Assembly: GCF_021531055.1 (NCBI RefSeq)
Contig: NZ_JADYTL010000001.1
Span: forward strand, 186,001-250,000
DNA: 64,000 nucleotides
Origin: Collinsella tanakaei
GTDB taxonomy: Bacteria > Actinomycetota > Coriobacteriia > Coriobacteriales > Coriobacteriaceae
Direction of reading: 5' to 3'
This document shows positions 16,483-24,129 of this stretch, piece by piece. The notes beneath the pieces are model-generated. The model did not search any database. It saw nothing but the letters and a program-made list of their open reading frames with translations, and was not told where the DNA came from. Position numbers and translations under genes: made by a program. The number at the start of each line of letters is the position of its first letter. Positions within the stretch are counted from its first letter, which is position 1.

Positions 16483-17892
16483 ATGGCTGACGCTCAACGC
16501 ATGAAGGAAATCGATGCCTGGATAGATGAGAACTGGGAGACGATCATCTCGGAGATCGAGACACTCGTGAACATTCCGAGCCAAGAGGACCTCGATCACG
16601 CCGCACCGGGTGCGCCGTTCGGCCCCGGTCCGCTCAAGGCGCTGAACGCCGGTCTTGACCTGTGTTCGCGCCTCGGCATGGATGCGCAGAACCATGAGGG
16701 CTTCGTCGGTACGGCGGACTATCCCGGTGCCGACCCCGACAAACATATCGCCCTGATCGCCCATCTGGATACCGTGCCCTGTGGCCCCGGCTGGTCCCAG
16801 GACCCCCATATCATGACCCGTCGTGACGGGTATCTGATCGGCCGCGGCACGCTCGACGACAAGGGGCCCTTCGTCGTCGGAGCCTACGCTATGCGCTACT
16901 GGCATGACCACGGCGCATCGTTCCCGTACACCATGCGTATGATCCTCGGTGCGAACGAGGAAACCACGCTTCGCGACGTCGAGTATTACCTCGAGCACTT
17001 CGGAGAGCCCGCCTTCCTTATGACCCCCGATGCCGAATTCCCGGTCTGCTATGGCGAGAAGGGCATCTACCAGGGTGTCTTCACCTCCGGCCCCATAACG
17101 GATCCCAAGATCGTCGACTGGCACGCCGGTGAGGCCTTCAACGCCATTCCTACGGATGCCGATGTCACGGTTGCAGCCGACATCGCCGCGCTCCCTGCGG
17201 CCGATGGCATCACGCTGACCGATCTTGGCGACGGCACGGTGCGTATCGCCGCCAAGGGCAAGGGCGGCCATGCCTCTCAGCCGCAGGGTGCGATCAATGC
17301 GATCGGTATGCTCGTCGACTATATGCTCGACAACGATCTCGTCTCCGAATCTGAACGTCAGTTCCTGACCCTCCAGAAGACCTTGATCGACGACTATTCC
17401 GGCGCCGGTGTCGGTGTCGCCGCCAGCGATGACCTTTTCGGCGATCTGACGATCATCGGCGGCATGGTGTGGCGCGATGAGGATGGAACGCTTCATCAAT
17501 CCGTCGACTCGCGGTATCCGACCACGTTCAGCTGTGCTCAGTTCGAGCAGGCTCTTTCTGCCACCGCTGCTCGCTTCGGAGCGATCTACGCGACCGACAA
17601 CGATACCGAGCCGTTCTATATCGATCCCAACGGTCCGGAGATTCAGAAGCTTATCGCTATCTACAACGATGTGACGGGGGAGGACCGCAAGCCGTTCACG
17701 ATCGGCGGCGGTACCTACGCACGAGAGTTCAAGAACGCCGCGGGCTTCGGGCCCGAGATGCCGTGGGTCGAGACGCCCTCTTGGGTCGGGCCCATGCATG
17801 GCGACGATGAAGGCGTGAGCGAGGAGCTGCTCAAGACCACGCTGAAGATCTACATCCTCGCCATCGAGGAGATCATGAAGATCGAATACTAA
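16483..17892 (+). CDS. pepV: M20-family dipeptidase, PepV-like
   Basis: Zinc metallopeptidase that releases N-terminal residues from dipeptides and some tripeptides, feeding amino-acid use in an anaerobe. The dinuclear zinc site is visible: H94-X-D96 (IAHLDTVP), RGTLDDKGP near 121-129, the catalytic Glu pair in LGANEET (159-160) and D183 in TPDAEFP. A lid/dimerisation domain is inserted in the middle, and the last ligand region is GPMHGDDEG. 469 residues is normal for PepV. ATG 16483 follows AAAGGA. Confidence 0.9.
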   Translation: MADAQRMKEIDAWIDENWETIISEIETLVNIPSQEDLDHAAPGAPFGPGPLKALNAGLDLCSRLGMDAQNHEGFVGTADYPGADPDKHIALIAHLDTVPCGPGWSQDPHIMTRRDGYLIGRGTLDDKGPFVVGAYAMRYWHDHGASFPYTMRMILGANEETTLRDVEYYLEHFGEPAFLMTPDAEFPVCYGEKGIYQGVFTSGPITDPKIVDWHAGEAFNAIPTDADVTVAADIAALPAADGITLTDLGDGTVRIAAKGKGGHASQPQGAINAIGMLVDYMLDNDLVSESERQFLTLQKTLIDDYSGAGVGVAASDDLFGDLTIIGGMVWRDEDGTLHQSVDSRYPTTFSCAQFEQALSATAARFGAIYATDNDTEPFYIDPNGPEIQKLIAIYNDVTGEDRKPFTIGGGTYAREFKNAAGFGPEMPWVETPSWVGPMHGDDEGVSEELLKTTLKIYILAIEEIMKIEY

Positions 17893-17921
17893 GCCGTTAA
17901 ACGTTCTGGCGACGTAACAGC

Positions 17922-17963
17922 GACGCCCGCGCCCTACGATGAAAGCCGTGGGGCACGGGCGTC
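17922..17963. terminator. Strong GC-rich hairpin between convergent genes, probable bidirectional terminator
   Basis: A 13-bp stem with a single mismatch: GACGCCCGCGCCC (17922-17934) against GGGCACGGGCGTC (17951-17963), with a 16-nt loop. It lies 30 nt after pepV (+) and 23 nt after the end of the convergent DUF1836 gene (-). No T-run of four or more follows on either strand, so termination efficiency is uncertain. Confidence 0.5.
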
Positions 17964-17986
17964 CTATCGTTCATTCGAACAGATGC

Positions 17987-18601
17987 CTATGCGTCTCGAT
18001 ACCCTAAAAACGTAAGATAGCTCATCAGGAACGCCTTAGCCGCAAAAGCGGAAGCCGCACTGCGGACCAGAACGGTCTCACGCGTCACGAGCGACGCGGT
18101 GTCCTCATGGCGTGTACCGCTCGCATCGAACGCATCGGAAACGGCGTTGTTGATCTCGACGGCGACATAGTTGTAGGCGACCCCGATCGGATAGGTCATA
18201 CGCTGGATGCCGATGAGCTTTCGAATCGCCTCGATTGAGAGGAACTGCTTGAAAATGCAGATAATCAGCAGGTGAGCGATGTGGTCGCGACGGTAAAGCT
18301 TCTTATTGGGAGCAGGAACCAAGTGCTGCTTGACGTAATTGTTCACCATCGACGCGGTAAGCCATGAGCCCTCTGAGCATGCGCTAAGAGGGGAGAGGAT
18401 ATGGTCGATGTAGGAAAGGACCTGATCACGGTATAGTTCGACGGAAGGAAGCTCATCGTATGAGGGCAGATGGAAGCGCCCGGCGGAAAGAGCCTCCTCG
18501 GATGACAGGAATGCATCGGGAAGCACCGTCGGCGCGACATCGGCGGGAACAATCGGTTTCGCGTCATCGGACATGGGGATGACCGTCGGATGCTGCGGCA
18601 T
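17987..18601 (-). CDS. DUF1836 domain protein
   Basis: 204 residues. The domain covers about residues 43-150 with typical stretches LPSYDELPSVELYRDQVLSY, MVNNYVKQHLV and RRDHIAHLLIICIFKQ; its C-terminal half looks helical. DUF1836 is found mainly in Firmicutes and relatives and has no proven function. The YRRDHIAHLL region resembles a MerR-like helical layout, so DNA binding is possible but unproven. It stands alone and is the only minus-strand gene left of the dif-like site. GGAAG precedes the start; an in-frame ATG 9 codons later is an alternative. Confidence 0.8.
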   Translation of the reverse strand: MPQHPTVIPMSDDAKPIVPADVAPTVLPDAFLSSEEALSAGRFHLPSYDELPSVELYRDQVLSYIDHILSPLSACSEGSWLTASMVNNYVKQHLVPAPNKKLYRRDHIAHLLIICIFKQFLSIEAIRKLIGIQRMTYPIGVAYNYVAVEINNAVSDAFDASGTRHEDTASLVTRETVLVRSAASAFAAKAFLMSYLTFLGYRDA

Positions 18602-18726
18602 GCACGTTCACTTCCAACCACTCACATGTACCATCATCGCTACTCAGCATAGCGCAACGATACCCCATATTCTAGCCATTCATACCGTGAAATCTCGTTT
18701 TCGATACTAGATAGAGACGACTGGGC

Positions 18727-18732
18727 TATACT
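18727..18732 (+). promoter_or_regulatory. Candidate -10 element for degV
   Basis: TATACT 38 nt upstream of the degV ATG, in the divergent 168-nt gap between DUF1836 and degV. No convincing -35 lies 16-18 nt upstream, so this is a weak prediction. Confidence 0.3.
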
Positions 18733-18769
18733 GGTGCTAACGTCATCGTCACGCGAAAGGATTTGTCCA

Positions 18770-19642
18770 ATGTCATGGGCTATCGTCGCTGATTCCAGCT
18801 GCAATCTGCGTTCCTGGACGCCAACGGCGCCCGATACCGTCTTCGTATCTGCACCATTGACGATCCATGTCGCCGATACCGAATTCGTAGATGACGAGCA
18901 GCTCGATGTCGCCGAGCTGAATCGCGCCGTCGCCGCGGAGCAGGAGGCATCGTCGAGCTCGTGCCCGAGCGTCGGGCGTTGGGCCGAGGAGTTCCGTCGT
19001 GCCGACAACGTCATCGCGATCACGATTTCCGCCAACCTGTCCGGAAGCTATGAAGCTGCGAGTACCGCACGAAATATCGTGCTCGACGAGTACACGCGCG
19101 ACCACGCAGGCGTCATCTCCGGTAAGAACATCTTCATTTTGAATTCGCGCGCCACCGGCGGCAAGATGGAGCTGATCGTCGAACTATTAGATCGGTACCT
19201 AACTGATCATCACCCGACATTCGACGAGGCCGTCGAGTACGTTCAGAGTCTCGATGCGGCGTCCACCGTGCTGTTCTCGCTGTCTCGCTATGACAATCTC
19301 GTAAAAAACGGTCGCATGCCGCGACTCGCGGGTTCCATCGCCAGCAAGCTCAACATCCGCATGCTCGGATGTGCAAGCGATGAGGGGACCATCAAGATCG
19401 TCGGTCCGACGCGCGGCGAGAAGAAGATGTATCGCAAGGTCGTCGACTGCATGGCCGGCTATGGCTATCACGGCGGCTTGGTCTACATCGACCATGTCGA
19501 TAACGAGGCCGCTGCAGCGGAACTGCAGCGGCTCATCTGCGAGCAATGGCCGAACGCGACCGTACGGATCGTGCCCTGTGGCGGTCTCTGTTCGTACTAC
19601 GCCGAGGAGTCCGGTCTTATCATCGGGTTCGAGTGGGCTTAG
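18770..19642 (+). CDS. DegV family fatty-acid-binding protein (FakB-like)
   Basis: DegV proteins bind a fatty acid and, as FakB, present it to the kinase FakA for phosphorylation and entry into phospholipid synthesis. Visible: WAIVADSSCN at the N-terminus, ITISANLSGSYEAAS, LSRYDNLVKNGRMPR and a final Cys/Gly-rich segment. 290 residues. No FakA is in the window. The start is ATG 18770 with GAAAGG upstream. An intrinsic terminator follows, then the dif-like site. Confidence 0.9.
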   Translation: MSWAIVADSSCNLRSWTPTAPDTVFVSAPLTIHVADTEFVDDEQLDVAELNRAVAAEQEASSSSCPSVGRWAEEFRRADNVIAITISANLSGSYEAASTARNIVLDEYTRDHAGVISGKNIFILNSRATGGKMELIVELLDRYLTDHHPTFDEAVEYVQSLDAASTVLFSLSRYDNLVKNGRMPRLAGSIASKLNIRMLGCASDEGTIKIVGPTRGEKKMYRKVVDCMAGYGYHGGLVYIDHVDNEAAAAELQRLICEQWPNATVRIVPCGGLCSYYAEESGLIIGFEWA

Positions 19643-19668
19643 GTCTCATCGCCAACGTATAGCAGGTA

Positions 19669-19708
19669 AACGAGAGGGCAGGAGCAATTGTTCCGGCTCT
19701 CTCGTTTT
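19669..19708 (+). terminator. Intrinsic terminator of degV
   Basis: Stem AACGAGAGGGC (19669-19679) against GCTCTCTCGTT (19696-19706), 11 pairs with one G-U, an inner extension GGAGC/GTTCC, then TTTT. It ends 11 nt before the dif-like site and would keep transcription out of it. Confidence 0.8.
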
Positions 19709-19718
19709 GTATCTACTA

Positions 19719-19746
19719 ACCTGACATAACATATATTATCGTGATT
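19719..19746. other. dif-like XerC/XerD recombination site (chromosome dimer resolution)
   Basis: Read on the minus strand, a 28-bp site shows an 11-bp XerC-side arm AATCACGATAA (19746-19736), a 6-bp spacer TATATG and an 11-bp XerD-side arm TTATGTCAGGT (19729-19719). The XerD arm differs at one position from the actinobacterial arm TTATGTCAAGT as I remember it. The inner six bases of the XerC arm (CGATAA) also match that consensus; the outer five do not. It lies in a gene-free gap between convergent degV and trxB, exactly where gene polarity switches. No xerC/xerD genes are in the window, but ftsK is 19 kb away. Confidence 0.72.
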
Positions 19747-20040
19747 TCAGATTACTTGAATCCTCAGACCACAGAATGGCATCTATACTCGATGCACGCC
19801 CTGACACGTCACGTACAAAGCCCCTATGACGCCCATAGAGACCCGCGACGGCTCTCAGGTCGACGATGCGAGGAATCGCCATCAAGGTTTTCGCCTTAGA
19901 TACTGTTATGCGCGTCACGTATCAAATGATTCAGATTCAAGCGGGCCCATGATGGCCGAACCGTAGAATCGCACTGATTCGAGATGAACGCTAAGGGGCT
20001 TCATAGCTTGCCTAAAAGCTGAATAGCGCTTGTTCGCTCG
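19747..20040. other. Gene-free interval, no recognisable feature
   Basis: About 300 bases between the dif-like site and the trxB terminator. It is less GC-rich than the surroundings and I see no credible coding frame, tRNA or promoter pair. There is a weak repeat: a segment near 19744-19758 resembles one near 19929-19943. A 60-codon minus-strand frame overlapping the dif-like site was judged not to be a gene. Confidence 0.5.
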
Positions 20041-20088
20041 ATAAATCCGCGCCCTGTAGACGGTTTCATCCGTCTACAGGGCGCGGAT
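20041..20088 (-). terminator. Large hairpin, probable terminator of trxB
   Basis: A perfect 19-bp inverted repeat (20045-20063 and 20070-20088) with a 6-nt loop; the arms contain CCCTGTAGACGG and its complement. On the minus strand it is followed by TTTAT. It lies 60 nt beyond the trxB stop and, with the degV terminator, brackets the dif-like site. Confidence 0.7.
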
Positions 20089-20119
20089 CGCCTATTTCGT
20101 CTCAACAAGCCTGATAGTG

Positions 20120-20141
20120 TACAGTTAGGTACCTAATTGTA
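20120..20141. repeat. 22-bp near-perfect palindrome downstream of trxB
   Basis: Centred on the perfect 12-mer TTAGGTACCTAA (20125-20136); the palindrome extends to 20120-20141 with one mismatched pair. It has no loop, so it is more like a protein-binding DNA palindrome than an RNA hairpin. It sits between the trxB stop and its terminator. Function unknown. Confidence 0.5.
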
Positions 20142-20148
20142 TTCCGCT

Positions 20149-21096
20149 CTACAATCGTTCGCATGTCTCCAGGTACGCATATGCCGCACTGCCGGCGATT
20201 GCGCCATCAGATGCCGCAGTCACAACTTGACGGAGCTTCTTCGACCTCATATCACCGGCACAGAACAGCCCAGGGGTCTTCGTGGCCATGGACTCATCGG
20301 TGACGACTCCCCCATCGTCAGCCAGATCGATAAATGGCTTAATCAGATCGACCACCGGATCGTTTCCGGCAAAGACGAACACGCCGAATGAACCCTCCGG
20401 ATAGGACTCGTCGTAGTCCTCGCCCGTTCGATTATCGCGAAACGTGATGGTGCTCAACAGACGATCGCCGGAGACGCGCGCGATGGATGTCGAGTACTTC
20501 ACATCGACGTTATCCCGCTCAAGGAGTCGGTCGACACGACCACGCGGCGCCCTAAACGCATCGCGCCTGACGACCATGGTGACGTCCTGCGCGATATGTG
20601 ACAAGTACAAACCCTCTTCGCATGCGGAATTGCCACCGCCGATGACGAAGACCCGCTTGCCGCGATAGAACATGGCATCGCACGTGGCGCAATACGAGAC
20701 GCCACGGCCGCGGAACGTATCCTCTCCATCGAACCCTGCCGTACGAGGTTGCGCGCCGGTAGCCATGATGAGTACGGGAGCCTGCACGGAGCCGGAATCG
20801 GTTTGGATGATGAAGTCGCCCGAGTCGTCGCGCTCGATACCCGTGACCATCGTATAGTCGACGTCCACGCCGGCTGATTGAGCATGGTCGAGCATCTTCG
20901 AACCGAGTTCAGCTCCCGAGATACTCGGAAAACCAGGGTAATTATCTACCGTATCGGAGGTAGCGATCTGCCCTCCGGGCATACCCTGCTCGATCAAAAG
21001 CGTATTCAGGCTTGCACGTGCTGCGTATATGCCAGCCGTGCTTCCAGCCGGGCCTCCACCGATGATCACCACATCGTAGTTCTTCACATCATCCAT
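20149..21096 (-). CDS. trxB: Thioredoxin reductase
   Basis: Flavoprotein that reduces thioredoxin with NADPH. It has the N-terminal FAD motif IIGGGPAGSTAGIYAAR, the redox-active disulfide CATC in GVSYCATCDAMF, the NADPH motif VIGGGNSACEEGLYL and a C-terminal FAD segment GLFCAGDMR. Length 315 is normal. GGGAG precedes the start. No thioredoxin gene is adjacent. It diverges from the glycosyltransferase gene and converges with degV across the dif-like site. Confidence 0.96.
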   Translation of the reverse strand: MDDVKNYDVVIIGGGPAGSTAGIYAARASLNTLLIEQGMPGGQIATSDTVDNYPGFPSISGAELGSKMLDHAQSAGVDVDYTMVTGIERDDSGDFIIQTDSGSVQAPVLIMATGAQPRTAGFDGEDTFRGRGVSYCATCDAMFYRGKRVFVIGGGNSACEEGLYLSHIAQDVTMVVRRDAFRAPRGRVDRLLERDNVDVKYSTSIARVSGDRLLSTITFRDNRTGEDYDESYPEGSFGVFVFAGNDPVVDLIKPFIDLADDGGVVTDESMATKTPGLFCAGDMRSKKLRQVVTAASDGAIAGSAAYAYLETCERL

Positions 21097-21201
21097 CGCG
21101 AACTCCCTATCCTGCTCCGAATCGGCGGCATGTGAACTTCAGACGTCGTATGCCATGACGTTCATTTACTGAAGAATACCCCTTGCGGTACAAGTTCAGA
21201 C

Positions 21202-21207
21202 TACAAT
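21202..21207 (+). promoter_or_regulatory. Candidate -10 element for the glycosyltransferase gene
   Basis: TACAAT 44 nt before the start codon in the 154-nt divergent gap between trxB and the glycosyltransferase. The nearest -35-like hexamer (TTGCGG at 21183) is only 13 nt away, so the pair is not convincing. Confidence 0.3.
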
Positions 21208-21250
21208 AGCGGAGATAGCGAGCACACCGAGGGTTTGGACTTTCCCACCC

Positions 21251-22546
21251 ATGCAGACCGAACAGACCGAACAAATCGCAGATACGCTTCGCGAGGCCGA
21301 CGGCGCATCCGTCAACGTCTCGTCCAGCGAGCGTCCGATCATCACGATCATGCACGCCTCGGTCGGTTCAGGTCATAAGGCCGCTGCCAACGCCGTCGCG
21401 CAGGCGGTCGACCGCCTACGAGGCACGCATGGCGTTCCCGCCGATGTCGAGCTCGAGGTCATCGACATCCTGGACTTCGGTCGCATCAAGTTCGATGGAA
21501 ACAAGACGGCTGCCGCCTTCACGGGAGCGACGCGTCCGATCTACGACATCACGTGGCGCTATACGCTCACCGGCCGACTGCTTTGGGGCGGCGGAACGGG
21601 TTGGTCGCGTGTCATGTTTCCGGCTTTCAACGAATATATCGTGAACAAGCGGCCCATCGCGATCATCGCGACGCACATCACGGCCGCCAACGTGGCGGTC
21701 GGCGCCCGCATGATCACCGGAATCGAATACCCGATCGTCTGCATTCCCACAGACTATGAGATTGAAGGATGGTGGCCGCATAAGGAGACTGATCTGTTCT
21801 GCGTGGCCACCGAGTTCATGGCCGAAACCTTGCGTCCTCGCCACGTAAAGGAATCCTCGATCTGCATCACCGGCATACCGGTCCGCGGCGGATTTGACGA
21901 TCCCATCGATCATGACGAGGAATGCGAGCGGTTCGGACTTCCCAAAGACAAGCTCCTCGTGCTCGTTATGGCCGGCGCCAGCCTTCCACAGCCGTATGTC
22001 AGGTTCCGTGCCGCCATCGAGCAGACGCTTCCGTTTCTACGGGGTTTGGAGCAGATGCATTTCGTGTTTCTGCCTGGTCGCGATAAGGAATACGCCGATC
22101 GCCTGAACAAGATCTTCGATGCGATGAAGCTCGAGAACGTAACCGTGCTCGACTATGTCGAGGATATGGCGACACTGATGCGCATCTGCGATGTCGCGAT
22201 TCTTAAATCCGGAGGCCTCACGGTCACGGAATGCCTCTGTGCGCGTCTCCCGATGATCCTGCTCGGCAAATCGTATGGCCAGGAAAAGGCGAACACCACC
22301 ATGTTGACCGGATTCGGCGCCAGCATGCATGCCACCACAGCCCGTGAACTCATTATGGTACTCAGGCACCTGCACGATAATCCCGCCGCATTGAAGGCGT
22401 TGCTGGTCAATGCCGAGGGTCTGCGCCATCCCGATGCCGCAGATATCATCGTCGACAAGACGATGGGTCTTGTCGGAAGGGACGTCAAGCGCGAAAAGCA
22501 CTTTGCCGAATTCTATTGGGGCGATAAGCCGGCCCACATCCGATAG
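21251..22546 (+). CDS. MGDG synthase / UgtP-like glycosyltransferase (GT28 family)
   Basis: Probably transfers sugar from a UDP-sugar to diacylglycerol at the membrane, making glycolipid or a lipid anchor. The N-terminal MGDG-synthase domain is marked by IMHASVGSGHKAAANAV. The C-terminal sugar-nucleotide half contains ILKSGGLTVTECLCARLP, the GT28 signature, and FLPGRDKEYADRL. 431 residues. The product and whether it acts processively cannot be told from sequence. About 30 polar residues precede the domain. Confidence 0.88.
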   Translation: MQTEQTEQIADTLREADGASVNVSSSERPIITIMHASVGSGHKAAANAVAQAVDRLRGTHGVPADVELEVIDILDFGRIKFDGNKTAAAFTGATRPIYDITWRYTLTGRLLWGGGTGWSRVMFPAFNEYIVNKRPIAIIATHITAANVAVGARMITGIEYPIVCIPTDYEIEGWWPHKETDLFCVATEFMAETLRPRHVKESSICITGIPVRGGFDDPIDHDEECERFGLPKDKLLVLVMAGASLPQPYVRFRAAIEQTLPFLRGLEQMHFVFLPGRDKEYADRLNKIFDAMKLENVTVLDYVEDMATLMRICDVAILKSGGLTVTECLCARLPMILLGKSYGQEKANTTMLTGFGASMHATTARELIMVLRHLHDNPAALKALLVNAEGLRHPDAADIIVDKTMGLVGRDVKREKHFAEFYWGDKPAHIR

Positions 22547-22550
22547 AAAA

Positions 22551-22588
22551 AGACATCGCCCTGCACCTCTTGACGAGATGCAGGGCGA
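22551..22588 (-). terminator. Terminator of dut (possibly bidirectional)
   Basis: Stem TCGCCCTGCA (22556-22565) with TGCAGGGCGA (22579-22588). On the minus strand it is followed by TGTCTTTTTC. It lies in the 65-nt gap between the convergent glycosyltransferase and dut genes. Confidence 0.75.
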
Positions 22589-22611
22589 CAACGTATCAGA
22601 TCCGAGATGCC

Positions 22612-23055
22612 TTATTTAGCGCCACTGGAGCCGAAACCACCGGTGCCACGGTCGGTTTCGTCGAGCTGATCCACCTCGACGAGTCGCACGGCGGGAACAG
22701 CTTGGATCACAAGCTGAGCTATGCGCTCACCACGCTCGATATGAACCGGGTGATCAGGGTCGAGATTGATGGCGATGACCTTCAGCTCCCCACGATAGTG
22801 GGCATCGATGAGGCCGGGCGTGTTCGCAACCGAAAGGCCGCGCTTCAGCGCCATGCCGCTTCGCGGCAGCACGAAGCCGGCATATCCATCGGGAATCGCG
22901 ATGGCAAGACCTGTCGGGACAAGCACACGTCCATGCGGCGGGATGTCGACATCGGCATTGGCGCGTAAATCGAGTCCGGCATCGCCCTCATAGGCATAGG
23001 ATGGCAGCTCGACGTCGTCATCGAGACGCGTGATGGAAACGTTCAACGTGGTCAT
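22612..23055 (-). CDS. dut: dUTP diphosphatase
   Basis: Hydrolyses dUTP to dUMP, keeping uracil out of DNA and supplying dTMP synthesis. The five trimeric dUTPase motifs can be followed, including DAGLDLRAN, PRSGMALK, NTPGLIDAHYRGE, RIAQLVI and the C-terminal arm RGTGGFGSSG. 147 residues, normal. It starts 4 nt after nrdR, so the two probably share a transcript that links dUTP removal with ribonucleotide reductase control. Confidence 0.96.
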   Translation of the reverse strand: MTTLNVSITRLDDDVELPSYAYEGDAGLDLRANADVDIPPHGRVLVPTGLAIAIPDGYAGFVLPRSGMALKRGLSVANTPGLIDAHYRGELKVIAINLDPDHPVHIERGERIAQLVIQAVPAVRLVEVDQLDETDRGTGGFGSSGAK

Positions 23056-23059
23056 GCAT

Positions 23060-23503
23060 TCACCTCAACTTATCCAGCTCTTCAAGGAACTCGTCGATGT
23101 CCTTAAAATCGCGATAGACGGACGCGAAACGGATATACGCGACCTTGTCGATCTTTTCAAGCCGCTTGAGCACCATATCGCCGATATCATGAGAGCTCAC
23201 AGCGGTAAGCGTCCTACCCCGAAGCTCGTGCTCGATATCGTCGATAAGGGCGTTCAGCGCGGAAAGCTCGATATCGCGCTTCGTGGTGGCGCGCATAAGA
23301 CCGACAAGCAACTTATTCCGATCAAACGGCTGTGTGGTGCCATCGCTTTTAAGCACCTCGATGGGATCCTCGCAGCGCTCGAACGTCGTGAATCGGTAGC
23401 CGCATGAACGGCACTCACGACGCCGTTTGATGGCGTTCGTCACCTCTTGCGTACGAGAATCGACGACACGGGTATCGCCTTTACCGCACTTTGGACAACG
23501 CAT
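23060..23503 (-). CDS. nrdR: Transcriptional repressor NrdR
   Basis: Represses ribonucleotide reductase operons in response to bound (d)ATP. It has an N-terminal zinc ribbon (MRCPKCGKGDTRVVDSR ... CRSCGYRFTTFER), then an ATP-cone domain. I start it at MRCPKCG (23503), with GGGAG upstream; the frame is open 7 codons further. 147 residues, normal. The order LysM protein-nrdR beside lexA is typical of Actinobacteria. No nrd structural genes are in the window. Confidence 0.96.
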   Translation of the reverse strand: MRCPKCGKGDTRVVDSRTQEVTNAIKRRRECRSCGYRFTTFERCEDPIEVLKSDGTTQPFDRNKLLVGLMRATTKRDIELSALNALIDDIEHELRGRTLTAVSSHDIGDMVLKRLEKIDKVAYIRFASVYRDFKDIDEFLEELDKLR

Positions 23504-23539
23504 GGGATCTCCCTCGACGATCATATGGACATCTCAGTT

Positions 23540-23548
23540 AGCATACCA
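23540..23548 (-). promoter_or_regulatory. Candidate extended -10 promoter for nrdR-dut
   Basis: Read on the minus strand, TGG-TATGCT (23548-23540), a TGn-extended -10, about 37 nt before the nrdR start. A clear -35 is lacking, as is common for extended -10 promoters. Confidence 0.45.
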
Positions 23549-23560
23549 TGACGTCGATGT

Positions 23561-23590
23561 GAGAAGAAAAGCCCTACAGCGTAGGCGCAC
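23561..23590 (-). terminator. Possible terminator of the LysM gene
   Basis: On the minus strand a short stem (CTAC/GTAG flanked by GC pairs, about 23571-23590) is followed by TTTTCTTCTC. The stem is short, so the prediction is modest. It lies between the LysM stop and the nrdR promoter candidate. Confidence 0.45.
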
Positions 23591-23595
23591 GACGA

Positions 23596-24003
23596 TCAGG
23601 CGGGCACCACGATTTCCATACCCGGGTACACCAGGCCCTCGGGCACATTGTTCCACGAGCGGATGATGGATACCGTCTCGTCCACGGAAAGACCCTCGAG
23701 CGGATGCGACTGGGCAAGCGACCAGAGGGTATCACCAGACTGCACCACGACCTCCGTGCGCGAGGAGGATTCGCACATCTGGTCGAACGCTACTTGTTGA
23801 GCGTGAAGCTGCAGGAATCCGAATGCGAGCATGAGCGCGCAGATGGCGACGACGGCAAAGACACATGCGGGATGCGCGTTATCTTGACGCACGTTCGACG
23901 CAGCGGGCACCGTGGCACGGCGGCCTTCGACAACCTGAAACAGGGGCTTCTCGGCCACAGGCGCCAGCGCGAGGTTGCCGTCGATCATCGCATATGTCTT
24001 CAT
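23596..24003 (-). CDS. Single-pass membrane LysM protein, probable SOS-induced division inhibitor
   Basis: 135 residues: a ~45-residue cytoplasmic segment, one membrane helix (about 46-66) and a C-terminal LysM domain (about 84-134, VVQSGDTLWSLAQ ... IIRSWNNVPEGLVYPGMEI). Position and layout match the LysM gene divergent from lexA in Actinobacteria (Rv2719c type) and YneA of Bacillus, which delay division during SOS. No peptidoglycan hydrolase domain is visible. AGGAGA precedes the start. A TTGACA/CATAAT promoter with a LexA box in its spacer lies upstream, so SOS control is well supported; the division role is inference. Confidence 0.85.
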   Translation of the reverse strand: MKTYAMIDGNLALAPVAEKPLFQVVEGRRATVPAASNVRQDNAHPACVFAVVAICALMLAFGFLQLHAQQVAFDQMCESSSRTEVVVQSGDTLWSLAQSHPLEGLSVDETVSIIRSWNNVPEGLVYPGMEIVVPA

Positions 24004-24073
24004 ACCCTATCTCCTCTCGTCTGGATGACGATATAGGTATACCGTGCCGTGTGGACAAAATTCTCTGGCACTG

Positions 24074-24085
24074 GAACGGATGTTC
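24074..24085. promoter_or_regulatory. LexA (SOS) box 1
   Basis: GAACGGATGTTC, a match to GAAC-N4-GTTC, the LexA site of Gram-positive and actinobacterial type. It covers the predicted transcription start of the LysM gene on the minus strand and would sit between the weak -35 and -10 of lexA on the plus strand. Confidence 0.85.
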
Positions 24086-24092
24086 GTATATC

Positions 24093-24120
24093 ATTATGGG
24101 CGAACAGTTGTTCCTGTCAA
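24093..24120 (-). promoter_or_regulatory. Promoter of the LysM gene
   Basis: On the minus strand TTGACA (24120-24115), a 16-nt spacer and CATAAT (24098-24093). LexA box 2 fills the spacer, so bound LexA would block RNA polymerase. This is the strongest promoter in the lexA/LysM gap. Confidence 0.75.
24102..24113. promoter_or_regulatory. LexA (SOS) box 2
   Basis: GAACAGTTGTTC, a match to GAAC-N4-GTTC, lying inside the spacer of the LysM promoter and 28 bp from box 1. Confidence 0.87.
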
Positions 24121-24129
24121 GGGAAAATG

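Noticed and set aside
16420-17799. 459-codon minus-strand frame opposite pepV
   Set aside because: Antisense shadow of pepV, whose zinc-site motifs are intact on the plus strand.
19736-19918. 60-codon minus-strand frame next to degV
   Set aside because: No ribosome site or similarity, and it overlaps the dif-like site; treated as noncoding.
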